The notes under the pieces: model-generated | Database searches by the model: none | What the model was told of the DNA's origin: nothing | The model's input: only the letters and a program-made list of their open reading frames with translations | Program-made: the position numbers and the translations under genes | From: Selenomonas sp. WCT3 | GTDB lineage: Bacteria > Bacillota > Negativicutes > Selenomonadales > Selenomonadaceae | Assembly (NCBI GenBank): GCA_900100835.1 | Contig: FNCM01000003.1 | Span: 186,001 to 250,000 of the forward strand | DNA: 64,000 nt | Reading direction: 5' to 3' | Shown here: piece after piece, positions 17,641 through 25,989 of the stretch | Numbering within the stretch: the first letter of the stretch is position 1 | Layout: every line of letters begins with the position of its first letter

Positions 17641-18522
17641 TTATTCTATCATCCTCCTGGATTCGCATGTTATCAGCCATACGATGGCCGCATTTTTCAT
17701 GCTATCCAATCGTTGCAACTGCTGCTTATTCAAGCCTTTTTCGCTATAAAGTTTTGTTGGCCGGCTGAACAGCGGTATTCGCTGCACCTTTAACCCCTGT
17801 GCGGCAATGAATCTCGTGGCTTCTTCATCATTGGCAAAAAACTTCTCATCGAAATCTGCATCCGCAATATCTTCATAAACCTTGGCCGATTCACGATAGA
17901 CTTTACGGGCATCGTTCTCCCCATAAACTACTTTGGACGCGTCCATGACAAACTCGCGGGCAGAAAAGTCCGTAGTAATATAGCAGCCACCATGTTTCTG
18001 CAAAATAGCCTTGATATTCTGCAAGACGCTGGCCTGCTGTTCATGGGTCAGATACATCATCAGGCCGTCCATAGTAATGCAGACAGGGCCTGTCATCAAA
18101 TCTGCCGCCGCCATCATCTGCTCCTTATCGGTTGCATCTGCGACTGCATACGAAGCCAGCTTCCGTTCAGCGGGCGTTAGACATTTTTTCAGATAGTTGT
18201 TGCCATAGGCTGCCACAGCCGGGAACTCTGCCCCAACAAAACGAATCCCATGCCGGGCCATATAAAGCCCACGGGAGGAAAAACCACAGGCAATGTCCAG
18301 GACATTCGTATAGCCATTTTGCTGGATATACTGATTGAGCGCGGCATAGCGCATCTCATGATAAAGCATATTCACCGGCTGCAAGGTATGGAAATTCTTT
18401 ATCTTCCCCGTCACTAAAAGATTCTGCTTGTCCGTGGCCTTGGCATATTCAGCCGCCTCCGGCACGCCGGCCTCCTTCAGCCAGAACAGCGACGTATAAG
18501 CCGTATAAGAAAACCGGCTCAA
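17641..18522 (-). CDS. Class I SAM-dependent methyltransferase (LCM/O-methyltransferase-like)
   Basis: Cytoplasmic methyltransferase-like protein (293 aa). The N-terminal FSYTAYTSLFWLKEAG and SAM motif I (VLDIACGFSSRGLYMA, near 74) resemble the leucine-carboxyl-methyltransferase-related family; the acceptor is unknown. The frame has no ATG start: TTG 18522 is the first usable start, and it lacks a good ribosome binding site. An overlapping frame just upstream encodes a clean signal peptide in another register, so the gene could be frameshifted or start weakly by coupling. It stands alone on the minus strand behind the fba terminator. Confidence 0.7.
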   Translation of the reverse strand: MSRFSYTAYTSLFWLKEAGVPEAAEYAKATDKQNLLVTGKIKNFHTLQPVNMLYHEMRYAALNQYIQQNGYTNVLDIACGFSSRGLYMARHGIRFVGAEFPAVAAYGNNYLKKCLTPAERKLASYAVADATDKEQMMAAADLMTGPVCITMDGLMMYLTHEQQASVLQNIKAILQKHGGCYITTDFSAREFVMDASKVVYGENDARKVYRESAKVYEDIADADFDEKFFANDEEATRFIAAQGLKVQRIPLFSRPTKLYSEKGLNKQQLQRLDSMKNAAIVWLITCESRRMIE

Positions 18523-18612
18523 ATTCCGCGGCCCAGCTTTTTCCGCTCAACAGCAGGAATAAGCCTAAAACCAAAACAGACAGCAATCTGACTGGAAATC
18601 GTTTATCCATGT
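18523..18612 (-). other. Signal-peptide-like frame fused out of register to the methyltransferase
   Basis: ATG 18612 (minus) begins MDKRFPVRLLSVLVLGLFLL followed by LSGKSWAA, a textbook export signal. Beyond it, this frame runs on to about 18449 as a low-complexity, non-conserved peptide, while the methyltransferase frame begins at 18522. This may be a true small exported peptide, or the 5' end of the gene displaced by an indel (a run of five A within the codons for GKS is a possible site). Confidence 0.35.
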
Positions 18613-18722
18613 TCACCACATTCTTCCCCAGATGCAACAAATAAAATAACTCTTGGAGTAATTCCTCCAAGATGTTGCGATTTCTTGCAATAAATACAGA
18701 TAGCAAAAAATAATCCGTCACC

Positions 18723-18770
18723 AAAAAAGACCTGCAAGCAAGTCCATTAGAACTTACTTGCAGGTCTTTT
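18723..18770 (-). terminator. Terminator of fba
   Basis: On the minus strand, AAAGACCTGCAAGTAAGT pairs with ACTTGCTTGCAGGTCTTT, followed by a T6 run, about 30 bases after the fba stop. Confidence 0.88.
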
Positions 18771-18798
18771 ACGCTTTGTTTAAGCGGCTTGCAACAAA

Positions 18799-19791
18799 TT
18801 ATTTGTTGATGAGCGCAAGGATTTCCGGTGCACGGCCGTCGGAACCGAGAACCTCTTTGATCTTGTGCTCAACGAGCTCTTTGATGTAGGAGCGACCATC
18901 AGCAACATACTGACGCGGGTCGAAGTGCTCCGGATGAGCCATGAAGTGCTCACGGATACCAGCCGTAAGAGCCAGGCGCAGGTCGGAGTCGATGTTGATT
19001 TTGCAAACTGCGGATTTAGCAGCCTTGCGGAGCTGATCCTCAGGAATACCAACAGCATCATCGAGTTTGCCGCCGTTGTCGTTGATGATTTTGACGTATT
19101 TCGGAATAACGGAAGAAGCACCGTGGAGAACGATCGGGAACTCCGGAATCTTCTTCTCGATTTCAGCCAGGATGTCGAAACGGAGCTCAGGCGGTACGAG
19201 AACGCCATCAGCATTGCGCGTGCACTGCTCCGGTTTGAATTTGAATGCGCCATGGGACGTACCAATAGCAATTGCGAGGGAGTCAACGCCAGTCTCTTTG
19301 ACGAATTCCTCAACCTCTTCCGGCTGCGTGTAAGCTGCCTCGTGAGCAGCAACCTTTACATCATCCTCGATACCAGCAAGTTTGCCGAGCTCAGCCTCAA
19401 CGCAAACGCCATGCTCATGAGCGTAAGCAACAACTTCCTGCGTACGTTTGATGTTCTCTTTGAAGTCATAGTGAGAACCATCGAACATTACAGACGTGAA
19501 ACCGTCATCGATGCAAGCTTTGCAAGTTTCGAAATCAGCGCCATGGTCGAGGTGCAGAGCAACCGGAATATCGTTGACTTCCAGAGCAGCCTCAACGAGG
19601 TGACGGAGATACGGGCCCTTGGCATATTTGCGAGCACCGGCAGATGCCTGCAGGATAACCGGGGAGTTCAGCTCAGCAGCTGCTTCCGTGATACCCTGTA
19701 CAATCTCCATGTTGTTGACGTTGAAAGCACCGATAGCGTAACCGCCCTCGTAAGCTTTCTTGAACATTTCTTTAGTACCGACTAATGGCAT
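18799..19791 (-). CDS. fba: Class II fructose-1,6-bisphosphate aldolase
   Basis: Zinc-dependent aldolase of glycolysis and gluconeogenesis that splits fructose-1,6-bisphosphate into DHAP and glyceraldehyde-3-phosphate. The 330-aa protein carries class II signatures: ALHLDHGADFETCKACIDDG (catalytic Asp and first metal His), VEAELG with the metal Glu, AIGTSHGAFKF and VLHGASSV with the further metal His residues, and INIDSDLR at the phosphate site. ATG 19791 follows GGGGG. It is a single gene with its own promoter and terminator. The fructan locus upstream in the window feeds fructose toward this step. Confidence 0.95.
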   Translation of the reverse strand: MPLVGTKEMFKKAYEGGYAIGAFNVNNMEIVQGITEAAAELNSPVILQASAGARKYAKGPYLRHLVEAALEVNDIPVALHLDHGADFETCKACIDDGFTSVMFDGSHYDFKENIKRTQEVVAYAHEHGVCVEAELGKLAGIEDDVKVAAHEAAYTQPEEVEEFVKETGVDSLAIAIGTSHGAFKFKPEQCTRNADGVLVPPELRFDILAEIEKKIPEFPIVLHGASSVIPKYVKIINDNGGKLDDAVGIPEDQLRKAAKSAVCKINIDSDLRLALTAGIREHFMAHPEHFDPRQYVADGRSYIKELVEHKIKEVLGSDGRAPEILALINK

Positions 19792-19815
19792 TTTTCATTA
19801 CCCCCTAAGTAATTT

Positions 19816-19849
19816 GTTCATGAAATGAACTTGAACTAGACTCATTATA
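19816..19849 (-). promoter_or_regulatory. fba promoter -10 and adjacent palindrome
   Basis: On the minus strand TATAAT (complement of 19844-19849) is followed, 14-28 bases downstream, by the perfect palindrome GTTCAT-TTC-ATGAAC (19816-19830). The palindrome is in the 5' leader where a repressor could bind. No regulator is identified. Confidence 0.5.
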
Positions 19850-19942
19850 TCATAGAAAAGAGTTATGGTGTATACTCCAACAGCAAATTTTTGAAAATTC
19901 CTTTAAACTGATACAAAGCAATAGTAAGGCCTTAGGCTCTGG

Positions 19943-20821
19943 TCATAAATCCGACACAATCCGGCCCATATCCGATGGCAAAGGTGCGGTAACCACGATG
20001 TCTTCTCCGGTCATAGGATGGGTGAAGCTCAGCCGAAAGGCATGGAGAGCCTGACGAGAGATAAGATCCCTGCTGCCGCCGTAGAGGTCGTCACCAATCA
20101 GCGGATGTCCCAGATGGGAAAGATGAACACGGATCTGATGCGTGCGGCCCGTCTCGAGTACGAGATGGACGAGCGAAAGCTCGTGATTAGTCTTTACGGT
20201 ATCATAGTGGGTCCGCGCTGCTTTGCCGTCAGGAGCTACTTGGCGCAGGATGATGCTCGGCAGGGCTCGGGCAATGGGCGCGTCGATAGTACCAGCTGGC
20301 GGCGTAAGTTCGCCAGGGATGATTGCCAGGTATTCGCGATGGAAGGCTTTGATTCCCTTGGGTGATAGTTTGAACTGGATTTGTGGCTGCTTGGCAATCA
20401 GCACAAGCCCGCTAGTCTCACGGTCAAGGCGGTGAACGGGATGGAAGGCGTGAGACTCGCCCTGCTCGTTATAATGAAATAAAATAGCGTTGCCCAAGGT
20501 TCCTCGTGGCTCCTGCGTGGTGGGATGAACGAGCTGGCCGGCCGGTTTGTTGACGACCAGCAGCCAGTCATCTTCATAGCGGATATCAAGGGGCAGCTTT
20601 TCGGGAATGATATTGCTGGGGCGGAGGATATCGTAGGTCACGATATCGCCGTTTTTTAGTTCCGTGCGGGCGGCGTTTACGAGCTGCCCGTTGACCTTGA
20701 AGGTTCCCGAGTGTTTGATTCGTTTCCAAATGGTATTGGATATGCCTTGTGTTTGCGTGAGAAAAGCCCTGGCAGGCATAGATTCCAGGGCTTTTGGCAA
20801 AGTCACGATAAGTTTTGTCAT
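19943..20821 (-). CDS. RluA-family RNA pseudouridine synthase
   Basis: Converts specific uridines of rRNA or tRNA to pseudouridine. The 292-aa protein has an S4-like N-terminal RNA-binding part (ISNTIWKRIKHSGTFKVNG) and the RluA catalytic block HRLDRETSGLVL with its Asp near 131, then GRTHQIRVHLSHLGHPLIGDDLYGG at the C-terminal side. ATG 20821 follows AAAGGA. It lies 10 bases behind the permease gene on the same strand, so the two are co-transcribed. The exact target uridine (RluD/RluC/YlyB-like) cannot be told from sequence alone. Confidence 0.93.
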   Translation of the reverse strand: MTKLIVTLPKALESMPARAFLTQTQGISNTIWKRIKHSGTFKVNGQLVNAARTELKNGDIVTYDILRPSNIIPEKLPLDIRYEDDWLLVVNKPAGQLVHPTTQEPRGTLGNAILFHYNEQGESHAFHPVHRLDRETSGLVLIAKQPQIQFKLSPKGIKAFHREYLAIIPGELTPPAGTIDAPIARALPSIILRQVAPDGKAARTHYDTVKTNHELSLVHLVLETGRTHQIRVHLSHLGHPLIGDDLYGGSRDLISRQALHAFRLSFTHPMTGEDIVVTAPLPSDMGRIVSDL

Positions 20822-20831
20822 AAATCCTTTA

Positions 20832-22088
20832 TCAATCGTTGAATTTTTCGTGGCGCAGCATAGCGATGAGTCGGAACGCTATCGAAAGGATGATGGCAAC
20901 GACCGTAGCAAGGCTCATGCCTTTGAGCGTAACCGTGCCAATCGTAATGCTGGCGGTGGAGACGCCGAGGCCGAGTACGATGGCCGTGAGCATCAGATTG
21001 ATGGGCTTGTTGTAATCAATCTTGCTCTCAGCCAGTACGCGGATACCGGACGCGGCAATGACGCCGAAGAGCAGCATGGATACACCGCCCATTACTGGCG
21101 TCGGGATGCTTTGGATGATGGCCGCCAGCTTGCCGAGGCAGGAAAGGGCGATAGCAAAGACTGCAGCACCGCCGATGACCCAGGTGGAAAATACTTTGGA
21201 AATAGCCAGGACGCCGATGTTTTCTCCGTAGGTGGTGTTTGGCGTGGAGCCAAAGAAACCAGAAATGATGGTCGAAATGCCGTTGCCGAGAATGGACCGG
21301 TCAAGACCTGGGTCCTTCGTGAGGTCTGAGCCCACGATGTTGCCCGTGACAATCAGATGACCGACATGTTCGGCGATGACGACAAGGGCTGCCGGCAAAA
21401 TGATGCAGATGGCATCAAAGTTGAAAACCGGCGTGTAAAAGGTGGGCAGAGCAAACCAGGGGGCTTTTTCCACGAGGCTCCAATCCACCATGCCGCAGAA
21501 GGCAGCCAGGATATAGCCGCCGATGACGCCGAGGAGAATCGGAATGATAGCCAGAAAACCGCGGAAGGCTACCGAAGCGAAAACCGTGATGGCAAGCGTG
21601 GCCAGCGAGACGAAGATTGTCGTACCGTCCGCCGGCTTATCCCCGGTGAGGCCTGCCATGCCGGCAGCGGTTGGCATGAGTTCGAGACCGATGACGGCGA
21701 CGATGGAACCCATTGCTGCCGGCGGAAAGATGATGTCAATCCATTTGGTGCCGACCGTACGGACAATCAGGCCGACCAGACAGAAGACAATACCGACGGC
21801 GATAAAACCGCCAAGGGCTGCTTCGTAGCTATACTGCCCCAGAACCAGAAAGACCGGGGAGAGAAACGCAAAGCTCGAGCCGAGATAAGCCGGGATACGG
21901 CCTTTGCAGAGAAGCAGATAGAGAATCGTGCCGATGCCGTTAAACAAGAGAACCGTGGCCGGATTTACCTTAAAGAGAATCGGAACCAATACGGTGGAGC
22001 CGAACATGGCAAAAAGGTGTTGAAGCGAAAGGGGGATGGTTTCAAGAAGCGGCAGCTTTTCGCTGACGCCGATGGGACGATTATGCAA
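20832..22088 (-). CDS. uraA: Uracil/xanthine permease (NCS2 family)
   Basis: A proton-coupled nucleobase importer (418 aa, about 14 helices). NCS2 hallmarks include LQHLFAMFGSTVLVPIL (helix 1) and the substrate-site segment AEHVGHLIVTG; the following STPNTTYGENIGVLAISKV resembles UraA more than purine-specific members. TTG 22088 is chosen: AAGGAG lies 8 bases upstream, whereas GTG 22097 directly abuts that site. Downstream rluA is in the same unit. No PyrR or riboswitch leader was recognised in 22089-22300. Confidence 0.88.
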   Translation of the reverse strand: MHNRPIGVSEKLPLLETIPLSLQHLFAMFGSTVLVPILFKVNPATVLLFNGIGTILYLLLCKGRIPAYLGSSFAFLSPVFLVLGQYSYEAALGGFIAVGIVFCLVGLIVRTVGTKWIDIIFPPAAMGSIVAVIGLELMPTAAGMAGLTGDKPADGTTIFVSLATLAITVFASVAFRGFLAIIPILLGVIGGYILAAFCGMVDWSLVEKAPWFALPTFYTPVFNFDAICIILPAALVVIAEHVGHLIVTGNIVGSDLTKDPGLDRSILGNGISTIISGFFGSTPNTTYGENIGVLAISKVFSTWVIGGAAVFAIALSCLGKLAAIIQSIPTPVMGGVSMLLFGVIAASGIRVLAESKIDYNKPINLMLTAIVLGLGVSTASITIGTVTLKGMSLATVVAIILSIAFRLIAMLRHEKFND

Positions 22089-22310
22089 GTGTAACACTCC
22101 TTCAAAAACTACTATTATAATTATGCCTAGAACAATCTATCATATTATAGGACGCATGTCCACTTTTTAGCGAAAGTTTGAGCGGGATTGGCTTGATGAT
22201 ATTTTAGCAATTCGAGAACGAAAAATACCAAAACAGGGTGATTTTGTAACATAAAAACCAGATTGTGTTTCTTGCGAACGAACAATTTTACATAAATTTG
22301 CGTTTTTCGG

Positions 22311-22339
22311 TAGACATATGATTTTTTTTCTTGTATAAT
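22311..22339 (+). promoter_or_regulatory. Promoter of lysC
   Basis: TAGACA (22311-22316), 17-base spacer, TATAAT (22334-22339). The leader of about 115 bases has one hairpin, CTTACCGC/GCGGTGAG (within about 22402-22425). It does not resemble the lysine riboswitch. The stretch 22100-22310 shows nothing else I recognise. Confidence 0.7.
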
Positions 22340-22459
22340 ATGATTCGATTAAAAAGATTTATAACGAGGAAGAAGATGTCGCTGCCAGTATCGATGGGGC
22401 GGCTTACCGCTGAATCCGCGGTGAGCAGAGCGTTTCTCGTTAAAACTAGGGGGAGAATC

Positions 22460-23689
22460 ATGGCACTTATTGTAAAGAAATTCGGTGGCAGTTCTGTGGC
22501 TACCACGGAAAAAATCCTGAATGTTGCCAAGAGAGTCTTGGGCGAAAAAAAGCCCGGTGACAAAATTGTCATGGTTGTATCTGCCATGGGCGATACGACA
22601 GACGATCTCATTGCGCTGGCTGAAGGAATCACCAAAAACCCGTATCAGTACACGCGAGAGATGGATATGCTGTTGACTACCGGTGAACAGCAGTCGATTG
22701 CCCTGCTGGCAATGGCGTTTAAGACGCTGGGGCATCCGGCAGTATCGCTGACCGGTCCGATGGCTGGTATGAAGACGAATTCGGTTCATACCAAAGGGCG
22801 TATTGTGGATATTACGCCGGATCGTGTTCACGAGGAACTGGATAAGGGCAATATCGTGGTTGTTGCGGGCTTCCAGGGGGCTGATGCGTTTGGCAATCCG
22901 GTGACGCTGGGCCGCGGTGGGTCCGATACGTCGGCAGTGGCACTGGCTGGTGCCTTGAAGGCGGATACTTGCGAAATCTACACCGATGTCGATGGCGTTT
23001 ATTCGGCTGACCCGCGCATTGTCAAAGGGGCTCGCAAGATGAAGGAAATCACCTATCATGAGATGCTCGAGATGGCTCGTCTGGGGGCTGGCGTCATGCA
23101 GCCGCGTTCTGTTGAGATGGGTGAGTATTTCCATATTCCCATTCATGTCCGTTCGACATTTACGACTACGCCTGGCACAATCATTAGGGAGGATTATACG
23201 ATGGAAGATAAAGATTTTGTTATCCGTGGCGTTGCCCACGACGAGAAGGTTGCCAAGATTGCGGTACTCGGGATTCCGAATACGCCGGGCATTGCCCATG
23301 AAATCTTCTCGGCCCTGGCGGATGCCAACATCGATGTTGACATGATTGTCCAGTCGATTCGCAACATCGAAAAGAATGTTACCGATATGGTATTTACGGT
23401 GGCTGCCAGCGATCTCGCTGAGGCTAAGAAGGTCGTCGATGGTGTGGCCGATAAACTCAATGCGGTCGCTGTTCTCATCGAAGAAGATGTGGCCAAAGTC
23501 TCTATCGTCGGTGCTGGTATGCTCGGCAACCCGGGGACTGCTTCGCGCATGTTTGGCGCGCTGTCCAAGGTCGGAATCAACATCGATATCATCAGCACGT
23601 CGGAAATCAGCATTTCCTGCTTGGTAAAGGGCTCTCAGCTCAAAGAGGCAGTCAACGCAATTCACGACGAATTCTTCCCGAACAAATAA
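22460..23689 (+). CDS. lysC: Aspartate kinase
   Basis: First step of the aspartate family (lysine, threonine, methionine, diaminopimelate). The 409-aa protein has VKKFGGSSVAT at the N-terminus (ATP site), GRGGSDTSAVALA, and TDVDGVYSADPRIV, followed by two ACT modules (from about 265 and 345) that normally carry lysine/threonine feedback control. ATG 22460 follows GGGGGAGA. A terminator follows, and the next gene is an aminotransferase with its own promoter. Confidence 0.96.
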   Translation: MALIVKKFGGSSVATTEKILNVAKRVLGEKKPGDKIVMVVSAMGDTTDDLIALAEGITKNPYQYTREMDMLLTTGEQQSIALLAMAFKTLGHPAVSLTGPMAGMKTNSVHTKGRIVDITPDRVHEELDKGNIVVVAGFQGADAFGNPVTLGRGGSDTSAVALAGALKADTCEIYTDVDGVYSADPRIVKGARKMKEITYHEMLEMARLGAGVMQPRSVEMGEYFHIPIHVRSTFTTTPGTIIREDYTMEDKDFVIRGVAHDEKVAKIAVLGIPNTPGIAHEIFSALADANIDVDMIVQSIRNIEKNVTDMVFTVAASDLAEAKKVVDGVADKLNAVAVLIEEDVAKVSIVGAGMLGNPGTASRMFGALSKVGINIDIISTSEISISCLVKGSQLKEAVNAIHDEFFPNK

Positions 23690-23693
23690 GAGG

Positions 23694-23732
23694 AAAGACT
23701 CTGCCTGCTATCCGGGGGCAGAGTCTTTTTTT
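23694..23732 (+). terminator. Terminator of lysC
   Basis: AAAGACTCTGCC pairs with GGCAGAGTCTTT, followed by a run of T. Confidence 0.9.
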
Positions 23733-23782
23733 GACCTGTCAGATTGACTCGTCAGATTGACTCGTCAAATTGACCGGTCAAA
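23731..23782. repeat. Four tandem 13-bp TTGAC-NN-GTCARA repeats
   Basis: Exact 13-base periodicity: units start at 23731, 23744, 23757 and 23770, each TTGAC-NN-GTCAGA or GTCAAA. Each unit is itself an imperfect palindrome (TTGAC/GTCAA). It lies between the lysC terminator and the aminotransferase promoter and is related to the heptad tracts at 8720, 47117 and 54802. Confidence 0.85.
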
Positions 23783-23809
23783 AATATTGTATACATACAC
23801 CTGTATCGG

Positions 23810-23838
23810 TAGACAGGACAGACAAGAACAGTTATTAT
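23810..23838 (+). promoter_or_regulatory. Promoter of the aminotransferase gene
   Basis: TAGACA (23810-23815), 17 bases, TATTAT (23833-23838). A TGTATACA palindrome lies just upstream at 23788-23795. Confidence 0.5.
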
Positions 23839-23931
23839 AGTGTTTGTACGAATTATACTGCTTATTGCGAAAACAGGCAGTATGATGCGACGAAAGCTTT
23901 ATGGTGAAATGATTGAAAGGGGAACTTTCCT

Positions 23932-25176
23932 ATGACGACGAGTATGGCAGCAACGCATGCTGCAAGCAAGAGACTGAAGGATGCGATTTTTGGGGCAAGT
24001 GCCGCCTGTGCTGAGGCAGCCAAGAAGCATGGTGCCGATAAAGTTACCAATGCAACGATGGGTGTTATGATGGACGACGAAGGAAAACTTGCCAGCATCC
24101 CGACGATGGAGCGCGTATTCCGTTCCCTTTCGGTTGAAGATTATGTCCGTTATGCGCCGATTCCGGGATTGCCGGATTACCTCGAGGCCGTTATTGACCT
24201 CACGTTTGCCGATCAGAAGCCGGAGGGCTATACGGCAGCTATCGCGACCGCTGGCGGCACGGGGGCTATCCATCACGCGGTAGCCAACTACGCCGAGCGT
24301 GGCGATAAAGTCCTGACGTCAGACTGGTTCTGGGGTACCTATAACGTCATTTGCAACGAGTGCGGCTGTAAGCTTACGAACTATGCGCTGTTCGATGAAA
24401 ACAACAACTTCAACATTGCTGACTACACGGCAAAAGTTGACGAAATCATGAAGGAGCAGGACAGCCTGCTCGTCATCATCAACACGCCGGCACACAATCC
24501 GACGGGCTTTAGCCTAACGGAAGAGGATTGGGATAACGTCCTTGCCCTCACGAAAAAATATGCTGCTCAGGGCAAGAAGATGAGCATCCTTGTCGATATT
24601 GCCTATATCGATTACGCAGGCGAAAAGAATGAGACGCGCAAGTTCATGAAGAAGTTCGGCAACCTGCCGGCCAACATCTTCGTCATGTTCGCCTTCTCCA
24701 TGTCGAAGGGCTACACGGCCTATGGCCAGCGCACGGGCGCTCTCGTGGCTGTTTCCTCCAGCGAGGAAGTCATCACGGAATTCAAGGAAATCAACAAGTA
24801 CACCAGCCGCGCTACCTGGTCCAACATCAACCGCGGTGCTATGACTCTCTTAGCAAAGATTTCCGCTGATAAAGAGACGCTTACGCAGTTCGAAAAGGAG
24901 CGTGACGATTTCTATCAGATGATTCAGGAGCGCGGCATGCTGTTCATGAAGGAAGCCAAAGAGTGCGGTCTCAACGCCCTGCCCTATAAAGGCGGTTTCT
25001 TCCTTTCCGTGCCGGCTAAAGACCCGCAGGCAGTCTGCGACAAGCTCCACGATGACCTGATTTTTGCCGTACCGCTTAAGATGGGCGTCCGCATTGCTGC
25101 TTGCTCCGTATCGGCAGCCAAGATGAAAGGCATCGCCGCCAAAGTTCTCAAAGCACTCAAGGCAGTCGAGGGTTGA
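23932..25176 (+). CDS. PLP-dependent aminotransferase, class I/II (aspartate/aromatic type)
   Basis: A cytoplasmic transaminase of 414 aa. The PLP-binding features are ATAGGTGAIHHAVANY (phosphate-side loop), NTPAHNPTGFSLT (Asn of the NPTG motif), DIAYIDYAG (Asp/Tyr) and SMSKGYTAYGQRTG, which carries the Schiff-base Lys. ATG 23932 follows GAAAGGGG. It follows lysC, so aspartate or an aromatic amino acid is a plausible substrate, but specificity is not readable. It is a single gene between two terminators. Confidence 0.9.
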   Translation: MTTSMAATHAASKRLKDAIFGASAACAEAAKKHGADKVTNATMGVMMDDEGKLASIPTMERVFRSLSVEDYVRYAPIPGLPDYLEAVIDLTFADQKPEGYTAAIATAGGTGAIHHAVANYAERGDKVLTSDWFWGTYNVICNECGCKLTNYALFDENNNFNIADYTAKVDEIMKEQDSLLVIINTPAHNPTGFSLTEEDWDNVLALTKKYAAQGKKMSILVDIAYIDYAGEKNETRKFMKKFGNLPANIFVMFAFSMSKGYTAYGQRTGALVAVSSSEEVITEFKEINKYTSRATWSNINRGAMTLLAKISADKETLTQFEKERDDFYQMIQERGMLFMKEAKECGLNALPYKGGFFLSVPAKDPQAVCDKLHDDLIFAVPLKMGVRIAACSVSAAKMKGIAAKVLKALKAVEG

Positions 25177-25222
25177 TTTTGCTTATTGCATAAGCTTTCG
25201 ATAACGAAATAAAATATTTTCG

Positions 25223-25264
25223 AAAAAGCCATTCCCTATATATATGTAGGGAATGGCTTTTTTT
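25223..25264 (+). terminator. Terminator of the aminotransferase gene
   Basis: AAAAAGCCATTCCCTA pairs with TAGGGAATGGCTTTTT, followed by T residues. Confidence 0.9.
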
Positions 25265-25362
25265 CCGCAACGACTGGAAATTATTGGTTGAATGACAGGT
25301 CAAATGATGATATAGTTAGACTTGTGTATGTGATATTTCGTTCGGGGAGGACTCAGGACAGT

Positions 25363-25989
25363 ATGTTTAAATTCAAAAAGAAAGACAGCGAGTTCTTTGA
25401 CCTGTTTGTCGATAGTGCCAATTATTTTTATCAGGGCGCTTTGATGATGGACGAGGTTATGCTGGATTACAGCAAAGCGGTTGACAAGGTAAAAGAAATC
25501 AATGACTTGGAGCACGAAGCCGATAAGGTTAATGACAAGATTATTGATAAACTGAATTTGACGTTCATTACGCCGATTGACCGCGAGGACATCTATGCAC
25601 TGGCAAATGGTCTCGATGATGGCGTGGACTACCTTCAGGGAACCTTGCAGCGCATTGTGATGTATCGAACCGGCAAGGCGATGAGCGGCGCTGTCACGAT
25701 GACGAAGCTGCTGATCGAAGCGACGGAACAGACGATTCGAGCGTTCTCTCTGCTCAAGGACATTCGCAAGAATCAGGCTGCTATTCTGGATGCGACGCAC
25801 AAGATCGCCCAGATTGAAAGCGAGGGCGACCGCGTTTACCGTCATGAGATCGCTTACCTCTTCGATAAAGAGAAAGATCCAATCGAGCTCATCAAATGGA
25901 AAGATATTTTAGAGAAGCTCGAGGATACGCTGGATCACTGTGAGAAGTTGTCTGACATGATCCGGGGAGTGGTAATGAAATATGCATGA
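25363..25989 (+). CDS. DUF47 (PhoU-like) phosphate transport accessory protein
   Basis: A 208-aa all-helical cytosolic protein of the DUF47/PhoU-like family (FKFKKKDSEFFDLFVDSANY; NDLEHEADKVND; AQIESEGDRVYRHEI with the paired E-x3-D/H residues). Family members accompany Pit transporters and are thought to control them. ATG 25363 follows GGGGAGG; the earlier ATG frame has no ribosome binding site. It overlaps the Pit gene by 8 bases, indicating coupled translation. Confidence 0.92.
   Translation: MFKFKKKDSEFFDLFVDSANYFYQGALMMDEVMLDYSKAVDKVKEINDLEHEADKVNDKIIDKLNLTFITPIDREDIYALANGLDDGVDYLQGTLQRIVMYRTGKAMSGAVTMTKLLIEATEQTIRAFSLLKDIRKNQAAILDATHKIAQIESEGDRVYRHEIAYLFDKEKDPIELIKWKDILEKLEDTLDHCEKLSDMIRGVVMKYA

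Noticed and set aside
18865..19785. Long plus-strand frame of 306 codons opposite fba
   Set aside because: It is the antisense shadow of a strongly conserved aldolase gene; no ribosome binding site and no recognisable protein features.
22340..22459. Lysine riboswitch upstream of lysC
   Set aside because: The leader is too short and lacks the conserved five-stem core; only one simple hairpin is visible.
22349..23665. 438-codon minus-strand frame opposite lysC
   Set aside because: Antisense shadow of aspartate kinase, which has full family motifs and a good start.
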